Shown in pieces: positions 8,968-20,100 of a stretch of DNA of 64,000 nt; position 1 is the first letter of the stretch; the number at the start of each line of letters is the position of its first letter. The notes under the pieces are model-generated. The model was not told the origin of the DNA, searched no databases, and saw only the letters and a program-made list of their open reading frames with translations. The stretch spans positions 977,001 through 1,041,000 of the forward strand of contig JAOTOL010001464.1 of assembly GCA_034440575.1 (NCBI GenBank), given 5' to 3'. A program made the position numbers and the translations under genes. The stretch comes from Imbricaverruca yamaguchii (lineage: Eukaryota > Arthropoda > Thecostraca > Neoverrucidae).

Positions 8968-11900
8968 TCACACATATCGATGAGGGTGATATATAGTTAA
9001 GAACGACACTTCGGATAAAAAATTAATCAGGTGTCCCGATTGGACAACGGCAGAGCCGTCACTAAGAACGCTGTCAAGCGAAACCATCTGGAGAGATCCA
9101 AAGTAACGTCTACGCTCGTCAGCGTATACAGGGCACGAGATCAAAACATGGTGCACTGTCAGTGGTGATAAACATCTAGCGCACTGGGGTCTGTCGCCGC
9201 CGCACAGCAGGTAACCGTGCGTGGCGTAAGTGTGCCCTATGCGGAGGCGACATAATGTCACCTCTTTTCTATGCATATGATGGGACGAACTCCATGGTTC
9301 CAAACGTGGCTTGATGTCTCCCAGCTTGTTCGCACTGGTCTCGTCCCACATTGTTTGCCACTTTTCCAAGAGAAAGACTGAAACCTGTCTGTAATAGTCT
9401 GTGGCGGGAAGCGGCAGCGACCGGGTGCACGGGGAATGCGCTGCTCGCCTCACCGCAGCGTCCGCCAACTCGTTCCCAGCAATTCCAACATGGCCAGGAA
9501 GCCAACACAGAACCACTCGCCGTCCCAAGCGGTGCACAGCAGTGAGACACCTTAGAATATCACGCACAAGTGGGTTGGAGGGATAACATGTTTTCACGGC
9601 TAGGACTACTTAAAGAGTCTGAAAACCGCATGGCGAACACCTTCTGACACTTCGATATAGCATATGACCTTCAAAATGGCTACAAGTTCCGGTGAGTGTA
9701 CAGATGCGTGCTTCGGGAGGGAAAATGATCGGGTGACGGTGCCACAAACGAATGCGCTGCCAACACCATCATCAGTTCTAGAGCCATCGGTATATGTAGT
9801 CACCCATTCATGAAATGAAGCGATGCGTTCAAGGGCGAGCGAGCGGAACTCTTCCTGGGAGACATCGGCTTTCCTGGTCCTACCAAGGGATAAATCCACC
9901 TCTGGTGCGATCAACTCCCATGGGGGTTCTCTGTGTGCTCGACTTCCCTGATACCTTGGAGTCTGACCCGGCTTTCTCGGAAAAGTTCACGCACGCGTAC
10001 ACCGAACGGAGTGACACTCAAGTTTCGATATGCGGGGAAAATGGTCGCCGGCCGTCGCGAGAAAACGTGTGTATGCGGGATGAGCAAAGCTGGCAAAGTT
10101 TGCAAGCGTAGCGCATACCCAGCCTTTCTCTACGCAGGCAGAGGGGCGGCTCATGCGCCTCTGCTAGAAGGCTTACCGTGGGTGAAGTACGAAATGCGCC
10201 AGTTGCAATGCGGATAGCATTGTGGTGGATGGTGTCAAGCATATGCTTATTAGCTGCAGCAGCACCGTCATGGATACAACTTGCGTAGTCAAGTTTTGAA
10301 CGTATCAGAGAACGATACAACAGCATAAGCGTATCTCGATCAGCACCATAAGATGTACGAGCAACGCATTTCATGATATTCAGTGCGCTAAAATATTTTC
10401 CACGTAGAGTTTTCAGGTGGTGCAAGTATGTAAGACGGTCAAATTCCACCCCCAGAAATCGCACAACGGGTTGAACGGGTGTACTGCCGTAAAGTTTAAT
10501 TTCGGTGTTCATGATATTCATGATCGGCGACGAGAAAAATTGAGGGCGACAGTTTTCGTTGCAGAGAATGAAAATCCATTGGCGTTTGCCAGCTTTTCCA
10601 GGCGTGAAACTGCTAGTTGCAACTGCCGTTGTAATGCTGGTGTTCGTGAAGCGCAAGACCAAATGGCAAAATCATCTTCGAAAAGTGATCGCCCCATGCT
10701 CTGCGGAATGGAATCGCCGATATCATCGATCATGATACCGAATAGAGGAACGTTGAGAAAACTTCCCTGTGGGATACCGTTTTCCTGGATGAACCAGCGG
10801 GAGAAATGGCAGCAAATGCGTACCCGAAATCTTTCTTTAAAAAAATGTTGCAGAAAAATTTCCATGCGACCATATATTCCTTTATTTACGAGTTTCATGA
10901 GGATTCCGTGACGCCATGTTGTGTCATATGCTTTCTCGATGTCGAAGAAAACGGCCCCCAGATGGCGTTTTTTATGGAAAGCAACCCTTACCTCGGTGTC
11001 TAGAGATAAAATGTGATCAGTGGTGCTTCTATTTTTTTTTCGGAAACCGCATTGGTAATTGGCAAGGTCGTGTTTTTCTAGGAACCACATGAGGCGAACG
11101 CTGACCATCTTTTCCAATAGTTTGCAAAGGGCAGATGTCAAGGATATTGGGCGGTAGTTCAAATGTTCGGTACCGCTTTTCCCAGGTTTAAGAAGGGGGA
11201 CTATCGTGGCATCCATCCGGGACCAGATCAGAGAATGGGGAGTAAAGCGGCTCAAAGAGTTCACATACTCACGCCAAGATGACCGCTTTGCTTCCTGTAT
11301 CGTACGCCGCACGAAAGCACTAGCACGTCTAAACTCTATTAAATTTGTGGTGGTACTGTTACGGTTGAAAGCTCTAAATGCGCGTCGCCTCGCTCGGATG
11401 GCATCCGGCACTCCAGCGTCCACCAATGAACTGGGGTACGCCTAGGGGACACAGTGGTTCTGGGTATGCATCTTGATGCACATTCTAGGAGAGAAGTAAA
11501 TGTCTCCATTGAAATTGGTGGTTGATCATAGTGTGTACAAAAAACACGCTGTACCTGGTCTTCAAACATTTCCCAGTCCGCGTTTTTAAAGTTCCATCGC
11601 TGTGGTCGTTGTCCCAATATCGGGCTACCTTGATAATGTAGCCAGATGGGAAAATGGTCGCTTCCCAGTGAGTCCTCGTTAACCGACCATTCAAAACTGT
11701 TAACCAGCTGTGGGCTCACGAGACTAAGATCCAAAGCCGAAGTAAGACTTGATGGGAGGTTAAATGGGTACCTGCTCCAGTGTTTAATATGCAAAGAGAT
11801 GTCCGTAGAATGAAGTCTTCCAAGAGACGCCCACGAGAGTTAGTATTAGCGCAGCCCCATATAGTGTTATGGGAATTAAAATATCCTAAAAGATGGAGGG

Positions 11901-12260
11901 GAGGCGTTAATTGAGAGAAGAGCTTCTCCACATCATTGATTGGAAATACAACACCAGGGGGAGGTACAGGTAGCAGACAGTAAGAGCGTGACGGTTCAGA
12001 AGGATACGTGCGGCCACCGCCTGTGAGGTGGTTGTCAGCGCGATTTCTTTCCAGGAACGCTGTGGTGTACAGCCAGAAGCACCCCACCATGAGCAATGAT
12101 GCTAACTAAGACAACCTTACGAAAGACAGAATAGTCTTTAATGGATATATTGTGCTCTGGTCTAAGTTTTGTATCCTGCAGGCATACTATTGCTGGGCAT
12201 TGCTGATTAAGAACTCTCTAGAGTTCTTGGACACTCGCTCTAAAACATCTAGTTCCATTG
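8968..12260 (-). pseudogene. LINE ORF2 (AP endonuclease, RT, RNase H, Cys/His)
   Basis: Segments in domain order on the minus strand. The endonuclease begins near 12215 with CPAIVCLQDTKL (the usual catalytic Glu is Asp). It continues with LLGYFNSHNTIWG near 11870 (GDFN-type motif with Asp changed to Tyr) and GSDHFPIWLHY near 11660. RT is at 11426-10518: LLKPGKSGTEHLNYRPISL, FFDIEKAYDTTW, NGIPQGSFLNVPLF and the active site as FEDDFAIW instead of F/YADD. The thumb/connection lies at 10480-10018. RNase H runs 9914-9606 with YTDGSRTDDGVGSAF, then 9597-8968 with LCWLPGHVGIAGNELADAA. The end carries RLRIGHTYATHGYLL and CARC...HHVLISC. At least four frame changes and the altered residues abolish function. 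Confidence 0.87.
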
Positions 12261-12399
12261 TAAAAAAAAAAAGTCTGCATGGTGGGCGGTTTAAGTCCTA
12301 AAGCATGTTTCGAAAAATATCACATATATAGCCAGTAATGGCTTCTCCATAAAAAGTCGCATGATACAATGGTCACTGGTTAGAAAATTGCGTAGGGGG

Positions 12400-14143
12400 T
12401 TAAAGCCGCGCTCCTTGCCCAGGAATGGAGTCCGCTAGCTCATCTTGGCTATGTTCCAGCGACTGGGTCCTGGGGCGAGAACGCGGAGACGCTTCCCCTG
12501 GTGGGGAGCTCGACAGTGGCATTCCCCTTTTCTGGGGACACAAACGGGGTGGAGGAGGAGGAGGGCCCATCTTGTCTGACGGAGCCGGTCCCTCCACTCG
12601 ACGTCGCAGCGATGGGGTGGCCGGCCTTGGGGGAAGAGACTTGTCCGTCACTTGATGTCCACTCGTTCGGGTCCTCTCCATCTGGGCGAGTCGTGCTCGC
12701 TTGGCCTCGCGGGCACGCCTTTCGGCTTCTTGGTGCTTGAAGCTTTCGTCGGATATGGATTGTATGGTGGGTGCTGCGTGACGGTAATGGAGGTGCGGGA
12801 GAGGGTTGGATTCGGGAAGGGAGGATGTGGATAAGAAGGATTTGGAGGTGGTGGTGGTGGTGCGTGGAGGGATTGATGGGAGGTTGGAGGACGGATAGGA
12901 TGTATGAGGTGGGGATTTCAGGGTAGGTGACGGGGAAGGCTTTGGCGGGGAGGACCGAACAGGCCTCTTGGTCCGTTGGACTTGAATCCACTCCCCGCTT
13001 GCCAATGTTGGCCGAGACACATCTGGTGCGTTGTCATCGCGATCACACGTGGTGGGTGGGACACATGTGGGCTCCGAGTCGCCTGGTGTTGGCTGCCTCT
13101 GTGCAACAGGTGTCTCGAGTGGAACTGCAAAAGCTCGAAGTAGGGGCTGTTAGGTGTGATATCAGCTCAGATGCCTTGTTGGGTTGTATATACTGTGTGG
13201 TCGTCAAGGTAGATTTGGTTTTTGCCGAGTAAGAAATCCTGGGGTGTGATGCTTCATATAGATCCCTGGCCTATCTAAATGTGATTTTTCTGGTGTGCTG
13301 TATTGAGATAATCTCCCTTTCTTTAATATAATTCGGGCATGTGCGGTCGTACGCGGTGTGGGGATGCTGTCCTTGACCGCAGTTGACACGGAACAGGTTT
13401 TTGGATATGCAATTTTCACCGGAATGTTCAGGGGAGGAACACCTGCTGCACGCGAGCCGGTTACAGCAAAATTTGGTAGTGTGTCCAAACCGTTGGCACT
13501 TGAAACAACGCATGGGGCTGGGAAGAAATTCTCGTACCTTAACCCGTACGTAACCCACTCGTATCTCCGGAGGTAAATCTGTCCTGTTAAATGTCAGGAT
13601 AACGTTGTTTGTCATAATGAGATATGCTCCTCTCTTTACTTTCATTTTCCTCGCGCCAATCACACCAAAGTTTGAGAGCCCACCCACGATTTCGTCCTCG
13701 GACACATCCCTTAAATCAAAGCAATGTATAATCCCACGCGAGGTGGTTTTGGTTTTATGAGGTTCCACAGTGATTTCGATCGTTTCTTTCTCCTTACCGT
13801 CCTTTCGCATACCGTACACGAACTCAGACATTGTAAGTGCAACACCTCCCTGCTCTGCTTCAGCAAATTCCACCTCCAGTGCACTGTCCCTCAACTTCTG
13901 GCAACTCACAATCTCACCGAATCTGTCGCATCCTTCTTTCCTCTGAAATGGGGATAGAGACGTAAGACTTTTGTGTTTTCCTCTAAAGACGAGGACTAGA
14001 GGGCCGGGGGAACGTCCGATGGGGCGGTTTCGATCTCCAAGAAGGGAAGGTTTGGTCTGGCCCCTACGGGAGGGGCCAGGAGGGATTTTTTTGGTTAGTG
14101 AATGCCATGAAATGTTGTTGTTTCGGCTTCTCGGGCGCCCCAC
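12400..14143 (-). pseudogene. LINE ORF1 (gag-like, zinc knuckles)
   Basis: The first frame (14143-13271) has an N-terminal basic region, then an esterase-free RRM-like middle (IIHCFDLRDVSEDEIVGGL, GVIGARKMKVKRGAYLI), then CCHC knuckles. The first is CFKCQRFGHTTKFC and the second CSRCSSPEHSGENC. The third, CGQGQHPHTAYDRTC, has its second Cys replaced. A TAG at 13271-13273 interrupts it, and the same frame then continues recognisably. A Pro/Ser/Arg-rich C-terminal part is open at 13020-12400. ORF1 proteins of this group package LINE RNA. The leader frame upstream (14380-14064) also reads without stops, so the true start may lie further upstream. Confidence 0.82.
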
Positions 14144-14767
14144 CCCTTAGGGGCCCTACTGGGGGACGCCTGAGTCCCGCGAACAGGAGGTCGCCATGCG
14201 CTCGAGGAGCTATCCGGCACCTTTGCCCGGCCGGGAGAGAGATACTCACCACCCCAACGGGGATCCAGCACCGCCCACCACTTGACCCCAGCCGGCCGGG
14301 CCGGCAGACACTGGGAATAATCCCAGGTCCCTGGCCCGAGGCGACTAGCCACTTGGCCCGCGTGAGGCCCCACGGGCACGCCCGCCCCTCCAGGATATCG
14401 GGACCAAAGAGGTGTGTTGGTCCCCCGTCACAACTAGCACCGTGCGGCGGGGGACCTCAACCTCCAGGACTCCGTCAACCCCGGGGGCGGGCCGAGGAGG
14501 CGCGGCTACCCCGATAAAACTGAGCTTGTGGGCAGGACCGGGGAAGTTGACCTGCCTGCTCATAGTAGGGATAGTTCGTGTTGCAGGGCCGGATGAAGGA
14601 CATGAATGTTGGGATGAGATAGGCGTTGGAATGGGAGCGTATGGACGGAAGGACAAGTGAGGCACTCCTAGTCTCACCCCTCGCCGGTATGATGGTCGCC
14701 GGGTCATTGGGGCACTCAATCCCCCCTCCCCCCACCGCGTAAAGTTGGTCCCTCATCTGGGGGGGGG

Positions 14768-15990
14768 CGTTCGATAGTTCGAAGCTCAGAAGTATTGAGC
14801 ATCGGTGTGGCGCGGAGTGACGGGACGACGTGGGGACCGAAGGGGAGGGACAGCGCCGGATGTGTGTCTTCACGTGCACTGATGCGCTTCTGACTATGTG
14901 TGATTTGCCTCCCCAATGCCTTCCGGAGGTGTCTGTGTCAGACGTCTCCTACGGCCACTGTTGACCTCGGCGGCAGTGTCGAGGCCTCCACCGACGCGTG
15001 ACACAGCCTAGGCTGGCAGCCGCGACGTCTCTCTCCCGTGTGAAGCCAGAGGAGGAGAAAATACACGGCTGGGTACGGCGCAGCGTTGTGTGTGTCGAGA
15101 CAAGTCCGAACATTGTGCATGTTGTGTAATGGGTACGGCGCAGCGCTGTGTGTATCGGGACAGGTTCGAACAAGGCGGATTTTTAATAGGTGGTCTACGG
15201 GGGAGAGGGGAAGTAACGAATGAAATATTTCAGACCGAAAGTCGAACATAATTATATCAGGCACGTGAACAACCCCAAACATGTTATCATGTGATCAGCT
15301 TCCCCAGGACAAATATTCTGATTCGTAAATTTCTCACCCCGATTTTGCCGTTGAAAAGAAATGAACCGTCCAACATGCATGGTACATACCAGACAGAATA
15401 GGCCTCTGTCTATCAGAAATGTTCAATCTTTTTGGGCTTCATTTGTTAACCGTAACTGTCCCGCTCATTCAAAATCGATTGCCTGAAGTGTTGCCAAAAG
15501 CTACATTTGTGAAAAATAAACAATGAAAAATGTCAGACCCAAATGTTAAGGATGATTCCATCAGGCACAACGCCCGGACATGCTATCCTGCGAGCAGATT
15601 CCGAGATAATTGTTATCCTTCCGATCACAATACGGCATTGGTTAGCCTTTGCAAACTGATTCAGATGTGCATTGCTGGACATCGACGGATGCGACCTGAC
15701 ACATGCCAGGTCATAGAGATCAAAGCTACTATTGCATAGTGACTAGCCCCGCTACATCAAGAACTAAGCATGCTTGGACAACGGGGAAAACAGCGTTATA
15801 TATGCCATGTCAAACTAGAAGTACTGTGTCATCTATGTTGACAGCATATGGCCAACGATGACCAACAAATCAGTCCGCAAGTGAACGCTGGACACTGGAT
15901 GACCTAATCTGGCAACGTCATCTGATAAGGTCACACACTGCAGCCCGCACTAGCACCGAGGCTGAAACGTAATATATTTACTCAAGAGTT
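14768..15990. other. No gene; weak internal duplication
   Basis: Single-copy-looking sequence. Stretches at 15215-15310 and 15523-15610 resemble each other (both with TCAGACC..., CATCAGGCAC-like and GATCAG/GAGCAGATTCC-type blocks). This suggests an old duplication with about 308-bp offset. A smaller repeat, GGGTACGGCGCAGCG...TGTGTGT, occurs at about 15074 and 15131. Confidence 0.5.
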
Positions 15991-16009
15991 TCTCTTAGAA
16001 TACTGCTGG

Positions 16010-16540
16010 AAGAGCTGCATACATATCAAATTTATTTATCTTGCTTTTTAGTTCGGAGTACATCCTGCTGTTGAATTCCCCAGATTTGTTTTGCTTGTTT
16101 ATAAACTGGCTCGTCTCGATGCCAGAGTAAATCCTGCTGCTGAATTCTGCCAATTTTTTTTTGCTTGCTTTAAACTGGCCCTTCTCGGTGTCATCCTCGA
16201 ACTCGAGATATCGAGGTAACGAGACACCATAGGGGTTTGGCAATCGCCGCTCCAACCACCTCTGGATGGCGCCAGGACATTTTTGCGCCGAATTATCAAG
16301 ATGTGTTGAAACCAATCCTTGTCGATGCCAACCGCAAACCCAAGACCAGAGATAACGAGACAGGTCCGTCTAGCGTGTCTACACGCTAACCGTAGGCTAC
16401 CGCGCCCCCAGCCACCCCTAATGAGATAGCTTGCCAGGACACTGCTGCTGAATTGTTAGGATGCATTTTGCTTGTGTTGAAAGCTTCTCGATGCCAACCT
16501 CGAACCACCCGAGGCACAGAGATACCTAGTCACGACAACC
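16010..16540 (-). repeat. Tandem SINE-like units with tRNA B-box-like motifs
   Basis: Three to four diverged copies, about 150 bp apart, of a segment reading on the plus strand CTGCTG(C/T)TGAATT, TTTTGCTTG and TCTCGATGCCA, followed in some copies by TCGAACT/TCGAACC. On the minus strand the last is a GGTTCGA-type B box. They look like degenerate tRNA-derived SINE copies. No intact tRNA can be folded. Confidence 0.5.
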
Positions 16541-16899
16541 GTTGACAAATAGATCCAGGGCTTAATGACGTTAGCAAATGACATTAGGTCACCTGGCCAG
16601 CTTTCAGCGACATCACGACAGCACTTAGTCACCGGTCTCTGGCCAGGGTGGGAAAAATAAGCTCTTATGAAATGTGTTATCACAATCATTGGGTTCTGCA
16701 GACAAATTTTCTCACCTCACTTGTGCTGGGAGGAGAATGGTGCTGCTCGACAATGACTGTTAACTTATTGACTGCTGGTATAATGCCAAAAATGGGCTGG
16801 CAAGGACAAAGCTAAACTATGACGAAGAGAAATACACCTATAATGCCCATCTCAGAATGCGATATTTTCCTTCACAACGTCAATGATCTCAAAATATAT

Positions 16900-17160
16900 G
16901 TTCAACCCCGTCTGCGACATCACCATACCTTTTCGCCTTCCAGTGATGCCATCACTACGCTAGGCAGCCTTTGGCGATGTAGGCATCACACCGCATGTTG
17001 TCACTGCAGTGGAGTCATCACTATATTTGGACCTTCCTTTGTGATGCCAACATCGCACCTAGCCACCACTCAGTGACCCCATCACTAAACTTTGACATTA
17101 TTTAGCTATGCGAACGTCACACCTTACCATCCTTCAGTGACGTAATCACTACACTTTCAG
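16900..17160. repeat. Degenerate tandem repeat of about 63 bp
   Basis: Four diverged copies containing CAGTGA(T/C)(G/C)CCATCACTA and a GCGATGTAGGCATCACACC-like block. The array abuts the 3' end of SNRNP25 and may lie in its 3' UTR or just beyond. Confidence 0.7.
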
Positions 17161-17196
17161 ATTATTGAGCGATGCAGGCGCCCATCATCGCCGTCG

Positions 17197-20100
17197 TCAC
17201 TGCAGCTGGCCGCCCTTTTTGGCCAGCTGGCCGCGTTTGGCGCGTATCCGCGGCACGAAGCACACCTCGCTCTTGTTGGTCAGCCCCAGGTCGGACAGTC
17301 GGGCGTTGTCGTCCTTCAGCTGGCGGCCGGCGAAACACAGCCAGTTGGCGCGCCACACGTAGCGCCAGCTGAGCTTCCGGCGGCGACACTCGCGCTCCTG
17401 ACGGCCAACACGGGAAACTGTCGCGGCGAGGCCGAGTCTGCACACCGGACCACGACTCAGGAGAGCGCGGAACGTGATCTTCTCCAAATCTGGCAGGGTA
17501 TTGATGGACATATTTAAATGGAGATTGCTCGGAGTACCGGAGCATTAAAACTAATATTAAGTTAAAAATAAAATAGCCCACTGTAGGGATCGAACCAGGT
17601 CGCACCCACCCAGACCTTACCTGCTCCAATTCGACGGTACTGCGCAGGGCCATCTTGAGGTCACGCACAGTGGCAGTCCGCTCCACGATGACCCGGGTTA
17701 GCTGGCGACAGGTCAGATCAGGTCAGGTCAGCAGCTGTAGGGCATATATGTATGCTTTGTAATGTTAAATGTGTGAGGAAAATCATTGGTCAATCGAATG
17801 CGGAGAATACATTTTTCTTCAAACCTGAAGCATTAACTCAGTTTGCACTTTCCCACACATTTTGAACACTTTCTCACAGAGCAGTTCGTCATCAAACAGC
17901 ACCATTCAATTCCCAAATGATAAAAACAATGAGAGGATAATTTACTGGAAGTAGTATTGCCAGTGGTATTGCCATTCGCCTTCGTATCTAACGACCTTCG
18001 TGTAACGTCACAATACCATGCTATCCCACCCAGTACCATGCGGACAAATAATGCAATCGAACGGACGTTCATCATGGAATAAATAAGGTCCAAGTGACAA
18101 TTTCATAATTGCTTCAGCTAGAACAATACATATCAGCAGGGAGCAGCCAGGGTTTTCATAAGACAGCCTAAGATGGAGGACGCTCCTTGGAGCGCTCTCC
18201 GTTAAGCGGGGACGGGAATTCGGCAGGGTTGGCCTTATATTTCGCAAGAACCATTCGTTTGTGGGGGAAAGCGCATTGTTAAGCGAGGAGGATTGTCCTT
18301 TGTTTGAAAGTTTTCAATATCTCTTTACAAAATGTCCGACCGATAAGCAGGCCTCGGCTACCGCCCTCTGGTTCGCTGGCTGCGCTTAGGTCGTAACGGT
18401 CGCAGGCTTGCTTTTGTCTGAGAACTGACTTGACTGATCTGACATCCGAAACAACCCAGCCAGAGGTTTCGGCCACCTTCAGGTTCTAGAACCTCGCATT
18501 TTTAATGTTTAAAATCAAGGGGAGGCCGGGTCCCAGCCTGCCTCCGATGCGCCTATCCATACAAAGTAGACCAAAAAGTGAAACGACAATAAAACGAACA
18601 CTTGCTCGAACAATGTCAACGTTTTTGGGGTGTTTCAGGACATATGAACCATTAGCTTAGAAGTAGAAAGGCTCATCGATTGCTATATATGTCGCCACGG
18701 ATACTATTAGCCGTGATGTCAAGGTGTTCAAACTAGTTTTCAGTTCCTTGAGATGTAATTAAAAGTGATCAACTTGCGCCACTAAAAATGAATGGGTGGC
18801 TTGCATTCAAACGTGTCCCACGGGGGGCACTGCCGATAGTCCGTAGTAAAGCTTACACAGCATTGCGACATGGCCCATACATAGACACATTTTTTGAATA
18901 TTCCGTGTAGCTCTGGGTCTAAATCCTACCACGAAGGTCCAGCGACAGGTGCAACTGGTCTAAAAGGGTATGTCGACATATTTTAGGCTGACCATATTCG
19001 CAGAACTACTGGTCCTGCAAGCGTCTGCTTCAATCAAAATATTTCGTGTCACTTTGCGCACCCGGTGCCAAGTCGTGCAAATCGGAATTGCATTGGCGGA
19101 GACAAATATGCACGAGCCTACACCAGCATTGGAAAAGTGGCCCTTTTTGGAACTTTTGCAATCCAAAGAATTATACACTCCGGAAAAAATACACTCCTTG
19201 CATTGCTGGATGAAGACATACTTTACTAGCAAGACAGCTAGATGTCATTATACAATAGTGATAACTTGGGTGGAGAGGAAGATTCTGGGAGACATACTGG
19301 GTCCCCTACCACATGAAGTTTCCAGTATAATTGAGGATAATACACATTTGATATTTTGGGTCATCTGTAGGCACATTCCAAGAGGAGGCAGGAGTGGAGC
19401 CAAAAATGAGATGCCAGCCAGATTGGAAGAATATCAGTTTGCTAGCATGCACAAGTACAACATATGTCAATGGAAGACAAAATATGGATCACTGCAGTCT
19501 GAATATGATCTTAATGCCACTGAACATTCCATCTTCCATATCATTCTATAACATTCCATTTGTGCATGTGCGATTTCTGGTGAGGTGCAGGTGAATTAAT
19601 AAACAGCCACCAATGCATTCATGTGTATGTTGTCCATTTGTGGATAAACATCAGAACAGAGTCCAGATGTGCCCAGAAGAATGTATGGATGAACACCAAG
19701 AGCTAGAGTGGCATCCACACAACTGGTAAGCCATAAAATGTAGCACTTCCCCCAAATCTCCAAAATACTGGTGGATATGAGCCATGTTTTGTTACAGCAT
19801 AGGAATTGTCATGGGCACTATTACTTTTCCACACATGCTTTACACACATTTTGCCTCCATGAACCATACAAAGGTATTAGGTTTGGCTAAGTTATGCTAT
19901 ATTATTTTTTGTTTGTAAGTTATCCATTTATCAAATTACTTTCAGAATCATTCAGGATTATAAAATAAAGTTTTTGAATTTTTAAAAAACACTCGGGGTA
20001 GCATAGGCTGTTTGGTTAGAATAGGCCATTTACTTTTAATTTGTTAAAGGAAAAAATTGGTTGGAAAATTTTTATTAAAAAAGGCTTTCTTCCATCCAGT

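Larger units (their letters stand above)
8375..14767 (-). mobile_element. Full-length, decayed I-type LINE with 14-bp TSD
   Basis: A 6.39-kb non-LTR retrotransposon on the minus strand. Both ends are defined by an identical 14-bp duplication, CGTTCGATAGTTCG, at 8361-8374 and 14768-14781. The minus-strand order is: GC-rich leader beginning in a C-run (14767 downward), ORF1 with zinc knuckles (about 14143-12400), and ORF2 with AP endonuclease, RT, RNase H and a terminal Cys/His domain (about 12260-8968). A 3' region with a short minisatellite follows, then the terminal hairpin (8375-8435) ending AGCCCAAATAACTAACTAA. All ORFs carry frameshifts or stops and catalytic residues are altered. It is a 'dead' copy and the best local reference for the hairpin retroposons elsewhere in the window. 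Confidence 0.92.

Noticed and set aside
17162..17686. Single 174-codon minus-strand frame as one gene
   Set aside because: It reads through SNRNP25 intron 2 in mixed frames; the spliced exons 17701-17621 and 17397-17197 give the conserved protein instead.
17702..17730. AGGTCA repeats as a regulatory site
   Set aside because: On the gene strand this is the CTGACCTGACCTGATCTGAC stretch forming the polypyrimidine region of the SNRNP25 exon 2 acceptor; splicing explains it better.
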